Shown here piece by piece: positions 12,185 through 19,558 of a stretch of 20,987 nucleotides of DNA. Each line of letters begins with the position of its first letter. The stretch's first letter is position 1. This DNA is from Candidatus Kerfeldbacteria bacterium (GTDB lineage: Bacteria > Patescibacteriota > Patescibacteriia > Veblenbacterales > UBA10138): contig JACRFM010000017.1 of the NCBI GenBank assembly GCA_016234305.1, positions 1 through 20,987 on the forward strand, given 5' to 3'. The notes beneath the pieces were generated by a model. The model saw only the letters and a list, made by a program, of their open reading frames with translations. It did no database searches and was not told where the DNA came from. Position numbers and translations under genes: made by a program.

Positions 12185-13566
12185 CAAACACAATCTCCCG
12201 CAAGTTAGTTCTGTTTTTCTTAATCGGTTTGCCGCTGGTTAGTTTACTGGGCCTGGGGTGCAAAGGCGGCGACCCGGCCGCCAAAGAAGCGGCCAAACCT
12301 TTAAGCCTGACCTGGTGGCGGGTAGAAGGCGATAAAAACGACCTGGCCAAGGTGGTGGCAGATTATAAATCAATTCATCCTAATATTACTGTTAATATAG
12401 AACTTATCCGCGCCGAAGAATTGGAATCAAGACTGCTCAACACTCTAGCCAGCGGCGAGGGACCAGATATTGTCTCACTGCCCAATTACAGTCTGGGCGG
12501 CTGGCTGGATAAGCTAACGCCACTACCCCCAAGTTTAACTCTGCCGTTTGTGGAAATGACTGGTTTATTTAAAAAAGAGCCAACTTGGGTGCTTAAGAAA
12601 AACGCCACCATTACCCCTCAGAAGGTTCAGGAAACTTTTGTAGAGACCGTGGCGCGGGACGCGATTTTTGACAACAAAATTTATGCCCTGCCGGTCAGCT
12701 TGGATAGTCTGCTACTTTTTTACAACCGCGATTTGTTAAATGCTGCCCAGGTTTCTACCCCGCCGGCCAATTGGACAGCTTTTAAAGAAGCTTCGCAAAC
12801 CATGACTCTCTTAGATAAAACCGGCTTTTTTATTCAACATGGCGCGGCCCTCGGCGAAGCTGACAATCTGCCTTACGCCATAGACATTTTGTCAGCTTTA
12901 ATGCTGCAAAACGGCACGCCCATGACAAGTAGCGACGGCCGCAGCGCCACTTTTGCTCAAACCATAAAAGTCAGCGGACAAGAATTCGCGCCCGGGCTGG
13001 ACGCTCTGCGTTTTTATACTGACTTTGCCAATCCCAGCAAAGAAACCTACACCTGGTCGCGCGAGCAATCAAACGCCTGGCAACTTTTTGCCGCCGGCAA
13101 GGTTGGTTTTGTTTTCGGCTACTGGCGCGATTTAAATAACCTGCGCACGCTCGCGCCCAAAGTCAACTTGGGTGTGGCTAATTTCCCCCAGATTGAAACA
13201 GCTAACAAGCCGGTTTATTTTGCCAATTATTATCTGGAGACCGTACCCAAACAAAGCGCGCACCAGAACGAAGCTTGGGATTTGGTGCAGTTTGTTACCA
13301 CCCGGGCCGAGGTTATTAACAAATATTTGTCGGTTAGCAAAAAACCCACAGCTTTGCGGGTTTTAGTTAATAAGCAGCAGGAGGATTTTGATTTGGACAA
13401 ACCGGCGCGGCAGCTGTTAACGGCTAAAAGCTGGTATCACGGCTATAAGCCTGAGGTTATGAAAAACTCTTTCTTAAACATGATTCGGCAGGCAGCGAGC
13501 GGCCTGGAGCTTGGCCAGGCCATTGGCTTTGCCGCGGGCCAAGTAGGGCAGACGCTGAGGAGATAG
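12181..13566 (+). CDS. Extracellular solute-binding lipoprotein (SBP_bac_1 type)
   Basis: 461 residues. An N-terminal hydrophobic signal ends in a lipobox-like SLLGLGC with Cys27 as probable lipid site. The mature part shows the family-1 sugar-binding pattern: LTWWRVEGDKNDLAKVVADY, then GEGPDIVSLPNY, a YALPVSLDSLLLFYNRDLL strand, an SNAWQLFAAGKVGFVFGYW segment and a C-terminal helical half. Such proteins capture sugars or oligosaccharides for an ABC importer. No permease genes are in the window. It overlaps galU by four bases. The N-terminal region about residues 110-145 (LTPLPPSLTLPF to KKNATITPQKV) departs from the simple family core. Confidence 0.85.
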   Translation: MTNTISRKLVLFFLIGLPLVSLLGLGCKGGDPAAKEAAKPLSLTWWRVEGDKNDLAKVVADYKSIHPNITVNIELIRAEELESRLLNTLASGEGPDIVSLPNYSLGGWLDKLTPLPPSLTLPFVEMTGLFKKEPTWVLKKNATITPQKVQETFVETVARDAIFDNKIYALPVSLDSLLLFYNRDLLNAAQVSTPPANWTAFKEASQTMTLLDKTGFFIQHGAALGEADNLPYAIDILSALMLQNGTPMTSSDGRSATFAQTIKVSGQEFAPGLDALRFYTDFANPSKETYTWSREQSNAWQLFAAGKVGFVFGYWRDLNNLRTLAPKVNLGVANFPQIETANKPVYFANYYLETVPKQSAHQNEAWDLVQFVTTRAEVINKYLSVSKKPTALRVLVNKQQEDFDLDKPARQLLTAKSWYHGYKPEVMKNSFLNMIRQAASGLELGQAIGFAAGQVGQTLRR

Positions 13567-13581
13567 CAGTAGACAATTTAA

Positions 13582-13684
13582 AATGTAAATATCAAAAATC
13601 AAAATTACAATACAAAAATTATTAATTAAAACATTTTATAATTTTAATCTGTCATTTTGCATTTTGATTTTTTAATTTTACATT
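13582..13684. repeat. AT-rich 24-bp inverted repeat
   Basis: The 24-base arm at 13582-13605 (beginning AATGTAAATATC, ending AATCAAAAT) is imperfectly complementary to 13661-13684, differing at a few positions. The loop of about 55 bases is also very AT-rich. It fills the 173-base gap between the lipoprotein and pilin genes and resembles dispersed AT-rich repeats in candidate-phylum genomes. Confidence 0.6.
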
Positions 13685-13709
13685 AACTTCTTCTTTGTTC
13701 ATTGTTCAC

Positions 13710-13738
13710 TATTCTAACTTTCTGTGCTAAATTAAGGT
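13710..13738 (+). promoter_or_regulatory. Possible promoter of the first pilin-like gene
   Basis: TTCACT (about 13706-13711), 17 bases, TAAATT (about 13729-13734), with a TGTGC just ahead of the -10. The transcript would start almost at the ATG (13740). Confidence 0.4.
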
Positions 13739-13739
13739 T

Positions 13740-14975
13740 ATGCCACAACAGTCCAAGGCACTAGTTCTGACAATACTACTCTCAATTGGTTTGGCTATAG
13801 CCGCCGCGGTATTTTTTCAACCAACAACCACCAACGCTTTTGACATTAAACTAGGCATTGTGGGTAATTTAGGCAGTGCCCAGTGCCAAGCCACTGGTGA
13901 TTGCACCTTGTGTGATTTTGTTGACCTGTTTACCGTACTGCAAAAAGTCATCTTGTCAATTTTTGCCGGACTGGCTTTGATAATGCTTATCTGGGGCGGA
14001 CAAACAATGATTATGGCCGCGGGTAATCAGGAAAAATTCACCGCCGGCCGCAAGCTTATTACCTCTACATTGTTTAGCGTGTTGATTATTTTGGCAGCTT
14101 ATTTTTTAACTAACATCCTTTACAGTATCCTTGCCAGCCCATCAAAGGCTAATGCTCCCACTTGTACAGCTCAAAAAGGAACTATTCTTAGTTCACCTGA
14201 CCCAGTCAATAATGTGGAAGCATCTTGTGGTGCTGGTTTAAGTCAAGTCAATGCTAGCGACGTAACGAAACCCAATGTTTGCTGTAAGGCAGCGGTGCTA
14301 AGTCAAGATTGGTGGAAAGAAAGATTTAGCTGTCCAGCTAGTCCGAGTGATGCAAATTATTGTAAAGATAAGAAAGATGAAGATAACGTAGCCTGTTCTA
14401 GCGTAGTCAATGGAATCTGCCGCAACAAAAAATGCGTAACCAATACCAATATTACTCCTAACGCCAACGATAAATGCGCTAATAGTAATGGCGTTTGTGT
14501 TTCCGAAGCAAGTTGCACCAATAATGGCAATTTAGGTAAAAAAGACTGTTCTAAGACTAATGAGACTTGTTGCAAACCTGAAAATGCCGGTACTTGCTCT
14601 TCTCCGGCTCAATGCACACAATCAACTGACTGCGTCGCGCCTTATAAAGAAAGTGACTGGGGAATAAAAAACTGCTCTGCTGGCCAAACTTGCTGCAAAT
14701 TTAAACCTGTTTATACGCCGGGTACTTGCTCTTCTCCGGCTCAATGCGTAAACCGAGGTGGTTGTAGTACAAATGACGAAGACTGGGGACCAAAAAACTG
14801 TAGTACTGGCCAAACTTGCTGCGTGTTATTATGTCCGCCACAAAAAAGTTGCCGTAAGGAATCTTCTTGCATTAGTTTAGGCGCCCAAACATTACCTCAA
14901 TATACTTGTAAAAAATGCAATTCAGATCAAGGCTGTGGTGGTAATGGTCCGACGGTTTGCTGTGACAATCCATAA
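13740..14975 (+). CDS. T4SS-pilin-like protein with cysteine-rich repeat tail
   Basis: 411 residues. Signal-like helix (about 7-27, ending near TTTNAFD), then a pilin core with two membrane helices and the linker GGQTMIMAAGNQEKFTAGRK, typical of the T4SS_pilin (VirB2/TrbC-like) family. From about residue 137 the protein changes to a long extracytoplasmic region with about 40 cysteines. It carries repeats of the pattern GTCSSPAQC...C...DWGxKNCSxGQTCC; two near-identical units lie at about 14587-14697 and 14730-14823. Each unit pairs many cysteines and should form disulfide-rich modules. The combination of pilin anchor and repeat tail suggests a surface-displayed adhesive or shield protein. First of four related genes. 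Confidence 0.82.
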   Translation: MPQQSKALVLTILLSIGLAIAAAVFFQPTTTNAFDIKLGIVGNLGSAQCQATGDCTLCDFVDLFTVLQKVILSIFAGLALIMLIWGGQTMIMAAGNQEKFTAGRKLITSTLFSVLIILAAYFLTNILYSILASPSKANAPTCTAQKGTILSSPDPVNNVEASCGAGLSQVNASDVTKPNVCCKAAVLSQDWWKERFSCPASPSDANYCKDKKDEDNVACSSVVNGICRNKKCVTNTNITPNANDKCANSNGVCVSEASCTNNGNLGKKDCSKTNETCCKPENAGTCSSPAQCTQSTDCVAPYKESDWGIKNCSAGQTCCKFKPVYTPGTCSSPAQCVNRGGCSTNDEDWGPKNCSTGQTCCVLLCPPQKSCRKESSCISLGAQTLPQYTCKKCNSDQGCGGNGPTVCCDNP

Positions 14976-15004
14976 CACAGACAAATCACATCTAAAACCG
15001 ACCT

Positions 15005-16519
15005 ATGCACAAATCTAGAAAAATTCTAAATACCTTAATCACAACCGTCTCTATATTATTACCGGCTATTACCTGGGCGCAAACTAAACTTGATAACCCC
15101 ATAGGTACGATTGACCCGAATGAACTTTACGCCCGTTTAATCGGCGGACTAATGATGGTCACCGGAACCTTGACCCTGGCGGTAGTTATTTTGGGCGGTT
15201 ACACTATTTTGACAGCCGCCGGCAACAGCGAAAATTTTCAAAAAGGCAAAAAAATGATTGTCTACGCCTTCATTGGTTTATTGTTGACATTGGGTGGTTA
15301 TGGAGTGTTAGCCACGACTATGAATGTCTTGACTGGCGGCACCGGTGGCAATTGCGCGGGCAAAACCGGAGTTGAATTTCAAAACTGCCAAAGCTTGCTC
15401 TTTGACCCGCTCAATATAACCAAAGGTCCGGGTGAATTTTACGGGCAAAGGATACTTGGTTTTACGCTGAGCGGACTGGGAGCTTTAACTTTACTGGTAA
15501 TAATTTACGGCGGACTTTTATGGATGACTTCAGCTGGTAATGAGGAAAGAATCAGTAAAGCCAAAAAAACTCTGGGTTACGGTGTGTTAGGACTGGTTAT
15601 AGTCCTCGGTTCGTACACTTTGGTTAATTTTGTTTATCAGCCGGTTTATAAAATAGTTACTGGCGGCGCGGTTCAACTGGAACAAACCGCCACTACCAGC
15701 CCGCCAACAGACAAAACCGTGCCTTGTTTCAGGTTTAGCACCACCACTATTAAAGATAAAAATGGTAATGACAAAATTGTAAATAAAAATTATGGCGGCG
15801 TTTGCGCCATGGAAACGGAAAAAGACTGCCAGCAAACCAAAGCCGGACAAAGCCGGGGGCAAGCCTACTATAAAATCGGAGCGACGCTGGTTAAAGATTG
15901 TTCGGAAATTGGAGCCTGTGTACAAGACCTGCCGGGGTTTGGTTTTAAAAACCGCGTTTTGACACAAGACTGCAAAAAAGAGCTGTTTCAATACACCGGA
16001 CAAATCTTAAAAAACGGCAGCTGCCCGTTTGGCAACACTTCCCCGGGCGAAGGCGACAAAGCGGGTAATTGCTATGCCGCGGCTAATCCCTTGCCCGAAA
16101 CCGATTATCCTATTGGCGCCGCTCCTTACCGGGGCGTTGATGAAGAGTGGGCCTGTTTTAGAAAATATACTGACAACAACTCTGATTGCCACAACCTGAC
16201 GGCCAAGGACTGTTCGCTGATTATGGGCGGCGATTATGCTCACGAACCAGGCAAGTGGATAAGGGGAGCCAATTGCGCCGATATTGGCTACTGCCAGATT
16301 ACTTTGGGCGGCCTAAAACAGAGCTGTCGCGATACTATTGCCCAAGGTATGTGTGCGCCGAAACTCTTTCCGTCAGTCGGCTATCCTAACCGATTATGGG
16401 GTTGTAGCGGCTTTTTAGCTGGCGGCTATGAATTAATTGACGGACAATGCTATGTGCCTGGCCCTCCGACTGGTATGAAATGGACAGCCTCTAAACTCTG
16501 CCCAGGCGTGACTAATTAA
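15005..16519 (+). CDS. Tandem T4SS-pilin-like protein with cysteine-rich tail
   Basis: 504 residues. After an N-terminal signal (residues about 7-22, ending TWAQ) there are two pilin cores in tandem: ILGGYTILTAAGNSENFQKGKK (about 60-85) and IIYGGLLWMTSAGNEERISKAKK (about 160-185), each with two membrane helices. The remaining ~280 residues are extracytoplasmic with about 30 cysteines in modules such as ECGxCQ-like CVQDLPGFG and CQITLGG, ending near LWGCSGFLAGGYELIDGQCY. The duplication of the core suggests four membrane spans and one long exposed tail. Starts 29 bases after the previous gene. It shares composition but not clear repeat sequence with the 13740 product. Confidence 0.82.
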   Translation: MHKSRKILNTLITTVSILLPAITWAQTKLDNPIGTIDPNELYARLIGGLMMVTGTLTLAVVILGGYTILTAAGNSENFQKGKKMIVYAFIGLLLTLGGYGVLATTMNVLTGGTGGNCAGKTGVEFQNCQSLLFDPLNITKGPGEFYGQRILGFTLSGLGALTLLVIIYGGLLWMTSAGNEERISKAKKTLGYGVLGLVIVLGSYTLVNFVYQPVYKIVTGGAVQLEQTATTSPPTDKTVPCFRFSTTTIKDKNGNDKIVNKNYGGVCAMETEKDCQQTKAGQSRGQAYYKIGATLVKDCSEIGACVQDLPGFGFKNRVLTQDCKKELFQYTGQILKNGSCPFGNTSPGEGDKAGNCYAAANPLPETDYPIGAAPYRGVDEEWACFRKYTDNNSDCHNLTAKDCSLIMGGDYAHEPGKWIRGANCADIGYCQITLGGLKQSCRDTIAQGMCAPKLFPSVGYPNRLWGCSGFLAGGYELIDGQCYVPGPPTGMKWTASKLCPGVTN

Positions 16520-16526
16520 ATACGGG

Positions 16527-16556
16527 TTGACTTGTACAGGTAAAATATTTTATAAT
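16527..16556 (+). promoter_or_regulatory. Strong promoter of the small pilin gene
   Basis: TTGACT (16527-16532), 18 bases, TATAAT (16551-16556): the best sigma-70-type promoter in the window. The leader that follows holds a hairpin TATACTCGT (16574-16582) / ACGAGTGTA (16590-16598) and a strong ribosome-binding site. Confidence 0.82.
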
Positions 16557-16573
16557 TTAGATAAGTAATCATC

Positions 16574-16617
16574 TATACTCGTAATTTTGACGAGTGTAAA
16601 TTTAAGAAAGGGGGTGA
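16574..16617 (+). promoter_or_regulatory. Leader hairpin and extended Shine-Dalgarno of the small pilin gene
   Basis: Nine-base-pair hairpin with one G-T (16574-16598), then AAGGGGGTGA (16608-16617) four bases before ATG. The ribosome-binding region AAGAAAGGsGGTGA is almost identical to that of the 7736 gene. The stem directly upstream may protect the 5' end of an abundant mRNA (inference). Confidence 0.7.
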
Positions 16618-16621
16618 CATC

Positions 16622-16984
16622 ATGAAAAAACTAATTACCTCGGCCACTAGCGCTGTGATGTACGGCTTACCTGCAGTAGTTTTGGCTCAAGGTGGCGGTT
16701 TAAACCAACTGGGGCCAAACGTCAATTTGGGCAGCAACGATTTGGTTTACACAATCGCGCAAATTATCAACGTCATCCTCGGTTTCTTGGGCGTTATCGC
16801 CGTGGTGCTTATCTTGATGGGCGGTTTTAAATGGATGACCGCGGCCGGCAACGAGGAAAAAGTCGGCGAGGCTAAAAAATTACTAGGCGCCGGCGTCGTC
16901 GGCTTAGTCATAATCTTCGCCGCTTTCGCCATTGCCTCCTTTGTAGTAGGCAATCTTTCTAACGCTACAGGTTCAAACATCTAG
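16622..16984 (+). CDS. T4SS-pilin-family protein (minimal form)
   Basis: 120 residues. Signal peptide (about 1-22, VVLAQGG), a polar stretch, then a two-helix pilin core: QIINVILGFLGVIAVVLILM, the loop GGFKWMTAAGNEEKVGEAKK, and a second helix VVGLVIIFAAFAIASFVV. This is the classic VirB2/TrbC-like T4SS_pilin pattern with nothing added. Strong promoter, leader hairpin and Shine-Dalgarno indicate high expression, as expected for a structural subunit. Probably the main pilin, with the Cys-rich relatives as minor or tip components (inference). Next gene starts 4 bases after its stop. Confidence 0.9.
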   Translation: MKKLITSATSAVMYGLPAVVLAQGGGLNQLGPNVNLGSNDLVYTIAQIINVILGFLGVIAVVLILMGGFKWMTAAGNEEKVGEAKKLLGAGVVGLVIIFAAFAIASFVVGNLSNATGSNI

Positions 16985-16988
16985 TTTT

Positions 16989-17537
16989 ATGCTGTTAACT
17001 CCCAACCAGCGGCGAGGCAGTTCAACTTTTATAACGGCTAGCGTATTGTTTATTTTGATATTTACGCTAGCCGTTAGCACCAGAACTGCCTTCGCTGAGG
17101 TAAACGACTACGGACTTATGGATACTGCCAAAATGGCGGGTATACCGGTAGGCGAAACCAGCCCCGTAAGAATTGCGGCCACGGTTATTAATGTTATTTT
17201 GGGACTGGTGGGGGTACTAGCAGTGGTTTTAATAATTTATGCCGGTTTTGCCTGGATGACCGCCGCCGGCAATGAGGAAAAAATAAAAAGCGCTAAAAAA
17301 GTTTTAACCGGCGCCGTCATTGGTCTGCTTATTATCATGGCGTCATTTATAATTTCCTCGTTTATTGTCAGAAATGTCATGGAGGCGACCAAAGCCACAA
17401 AGGCACCAGCAGTAACCCCAAACTATTCGGCTGGCTCACGCACCCAAGGGCAAGACTGTTATAAACACGCGGACTGCGCCACAGGGTTACAGTGCCATGG
17501 TTTTAGTGAAGTCGCACCTGGTCAATGCCAACCTTAA
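16989..17537 (+). CDS. T4SS-pilin-family protein with short cysteine tail
   Basis: 182 residues. N-terminal signal-like helix (about 14-33), a pilin core ATVINVILGLVGVLAVVLII with loop YAGFAWMTAAGNEEKIKSAKK and second helix, then a ~45-residue tail with four cysteines (DCYKHADCATGLQCHG...GQC) resembling one small disulfide knot. The core is close to that of the 16622 product, so the two arose by duplication. Co-transcribed with it and followed by a strong terminator at 17557. Confidence 0.88.
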   Translation: MLLTPNQRRGSSTFITASVLFILIFTLAVSTRTAFAEVNDYGLMDTAKMAGIPVGETSPVRIAATVINVILGLVGVLAVVLIIYAGFAWMTAAGNEEKIKSAKKVLTGAVIGLLIIMASFIISSFIVRNVMEATKATKAPAVTPNYSAGSRTQGQDCYKHADCATGLQCHGFSEVAPGQCQP

Positions 17538-17556
17538 CTTAATTTCGTTTATGCCC

Positions 17557-17587
17557 AACTCCACCCCTAGGGGTGGAGTTGTTTTAT
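17557..17587 (+). terminator. Rho-independent terminator of the pilin cluster
   Basis: AACTCCACCCC, loop TA, GGGGTGGAGTT, then GTTTTATTTT. Eleven perfect pairs. The stop codon of the convergent GT2 gene lies in its T tract. Confidence 0.9.
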
Positions 17588-18390
17588 TTTAGTCTTAATC
17601 TAAAGATGTTTACAAAAAACTCGATTACATCTTTTAATTTGAGCTTCGATTTACCTTGCTGCCTGTCCTTAAATATAACCGGCACTTCAATTATTTTAAG
17701 TCTAGCGCGCTCACATAAAAAAATCATTTCTTCTTGCCAGGCATAACCATCGCTCTGTACACTCTGCCAAGGAATTTTGTTTAAAGCACCCTTAGTATAA
17801 AGTCTAAAACCAGCAGTAATGTCTCTAGTTTTCAAACCTAAAACCAGGCGCGCAAAAGTTGTGGCCCCAAAACTCATAAAATGCCGGTACCAAGCCCAGC
17901 CGATTATTTGGCCGCCCTTAATTCGCCGCGAACCAATAGCCACCTCAGCTCCGCTTCTGAAAGCGGCTACCAGACGCAAGACATCGGACGGACTATGAGA
18001 CCAATCCGCATCCATTTCGCCAACTACCTCGGCGCCGTGCTCCAAGGCAAACTTAAAACCAGCGCGATAAGCGCTGCCTAAACCCAATTTTCGCGGACGT
18101 TTAACCAAATACAGCCCGGGGTATTTTTCTTGAAGCAACTTCACCTGGGCTGCTGTCTGATCCGGTGAATTATCATCCACCACCACCACTGATAAATCCC
18201 CACACCTTCCCAAAATATCCCGTGGTCTTGCCACCGGGATGGAGGAGTGTGAAGCTGACTCACTTTTGCAAGGCCAACACCCCGCGAGAAGGTGTGGGGA
18301 TAAATCCAGTGGCAAATCAAACAAAGCTGCTAGCAAACTAGCGATGTTGGCAGCCTCATTATAAGTGGGGATTACCAGCCAAATTTTCAT
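17584..18390 (-). CDS. Polyprenol-phosphate mannose/glucose synthase-like GT2 (DPM1 type)
   Basis: 268 residues. Transfers a sugar from a nucleotide sugar to a polyprenyl phosphate at the inner membrane face. Motifs: IWLVIPTYNEAANIASLL, VVVVDDNSPD, the DxD-type EMDADWSHSP, a GSRRIKGG segment, DITAGFRLY and QEEMIFLC, matching DPM1/dolichol-phosphate mannose synthases without the C-terminal membrane helices. Residues 32-67 are a 36-residue in-frame insertion coded by the palindromic element at 18191-18307. Removing it rejoins LPLDLS to VVVVDDN, the normal spacing. The gene overlaps the GT87 gene by 32 bases, and the GT-C enzymes encoded upstream would use its product. Confidence 0.9.
   Translation of the reverse strand: MKIWLVIPTYNEAANIASLLAALFDLPLDLSPHLLAGCWPCKSESASHSSIPVARPRDILGRCGDLSVVVVDDNSPDQTAAQVKLLQEKYPGLYLVKRPRKLGLGSAYRAGFKFALEHGAEVVGEMDADWSHSPSDVLRLVAAFRSGAEVAIGSRRIKGGQIIGWAWYRHFMSFGATTFARLVLGLKTRDITAGFRLYTKGALNKIPWQSVQSDGYAWQEEMIFLCERARLKIIEVPVIFKDRQQGKSKLKLKDVIEFFVNIFRLRLK
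18191..18307 (+). repeat. Palindromic element copy B, in frame inside the GT2 gene
   Basis: Perfect 14-bp inverted arms ATCCCCACACCTTC (18196-18209) / complement (18288-18301) flanked by a 9-base direct repeat GATAAATCC (18191-18199 and 18299-18307), exactly 108 bases apart. An internal hairpin ATCCC-GTGG-TCTTG-CCAC-c-GGGAT lies at 18217-18240. Left-half and right-end sequence align with copy A at 1746-1855 in the same plus orientation, although this gene is on the minus strand. The element codes for 36 extra residues with no stop. Confidence 0.85.
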
Positions 18391-19558
18391 AAATATTTTT
18401 CCGTTTCTGATTTATTAATTGTTTAACTAATATAGCTATTATAACCAATAATACTCCACCCCGGACTACTACTGCCAGATTAAAGGCAACGCTGGCCTTA
18501 CCCCAAAGCTCGGCCGCTATAGGATATTGCCAGTAATTCAAAATATCATAAAATCCAAGCCAATAAAATAGCTGCGGCGGGAAAATCCAAGCTAACCATG
18601 GCACCACCCATAACCACCACTGATTGGAATAAAAGTGGTTAAAAAAAATAAACACCAACAAAGTTAAAGCGGCTAAATGGTAATTAACCAGCAAAGTGGC
18701 TGTTAATTTATTGACCAGTGTCTGAAATCCCCAAACCACAGGAATAATGACCTGCCCCAAGCTGGTAACGCTCCTGACTAACTCATTAATTTGTGGCCAG
18801 ACAAATGTTAACAAAAACCAAATCGTACCAGGTTCAAAACTCCTTTCCATTTGTAAGATATAGGGCGAAAAAATTGCCGCACTCCCACCCACCAAACCAA
18901 CAGCCAAGGAAAACGCCAATGGTGGCAATAAACTGTATAAAATAAATTTTACTGAATTGCGCGGTTTTTGATTTTTGCTTAATTGCCAAAACAACGGGAA
19001 TAGCAGCAAAGGGAAAAATTTAGCCATAATTGACGCACCATAACATAAACCAGATAATCGCACACGATTTTGTCCATAAGAATAAACTGCTAACAATAAC
19101 AACACTACCGGGAAAATATCAAACCTGTTAAACGAATAATAGGCAACAGACGGCAACAACCATAGCCACCAGGCTGCCTCGCCGTGTTGCCATATTTTAG
19201 CAATTCGCCAAGTTAGCCAACCAGCTAATACATAAAACAAACCGTTACTTATCCAAAGCAGCCAATGGTAAACCTCAAAATTATCAGTCAGTAATCGCGG
19301 CCACCAAACATACAGCACGCCTAAAGGCGGATATTCGGCATAACCTTGCTGATACAAAAGATAATCCGGCTTGATCCAGCCTCGACCGATAAAATAAATC
19401 AAAAAATCATTGTCCTCGCGAAACCAGGTTATACCCGGCGACGCCTTTGACAAATCAGCTTGGCGCTGAACCAGGCTGCCGACTGTCCAGAGCAAAACAT
19501 TTAAACACAAAATTGTTAGAACAAAATTCCGGCTAAAAAGACTTTTCGTCAAGCGCAT
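18359..19558 (-). CDS. GT87/DUF2029-like polyprenol-linked mannosyltransferase
   Basis: 399 residues with about nine to ten membrane helices. The first loop has the acidic pair REDNDFLIYFIGRGW and then YAEYPPLGVLYVWWP, resembling the N-terminal catalytic loop and YPPL motif of GT-C enzymes in the DUF2029 (GT87) group. Such enzymes take sugars from polyprenol phosphate outside the membrane. Overlaps the upstream gene by 26 and the GT2 gene by 32 bases, so the three are translationally linked. The acceptor is unknown. Confidence 0.78.
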   Translation of the reverse strand: MRLTKSLFSRNFVLTILCLNVLLWTVGSLVQRQADLSKASPGITWFREDNDFLIYFIGRGWIKPDYLLYQQGYAEYPPLGVLYVWWPRLLTDNFEVYHWLLWISNGLFYVLAGWLTWRIAKIWQHGEAAWWLWLLPSVAYYSFNRFDIFPVVLLLLAVYSYGQNRVRLSGLCYGASIMAKFFPLLLFPLFWQLSKNQKPRNSVKFILYSLLPPLAFSLAVGLVGGSAAIFSPYILQMERSFEPGTIWFLLTFVWPQINELVRSVTSLGQVIIPVVWGFQTLVNKLTATLLVNYHLAALTLLVFIFFNHFYSNQWWLWVVPWLAWIFPPQLFYWLGFYDILNYWQYPIAAELWGKASVAFNLAVVVRGGVLLVIIAILVKQLINQKRKNIYENLAGNPHL

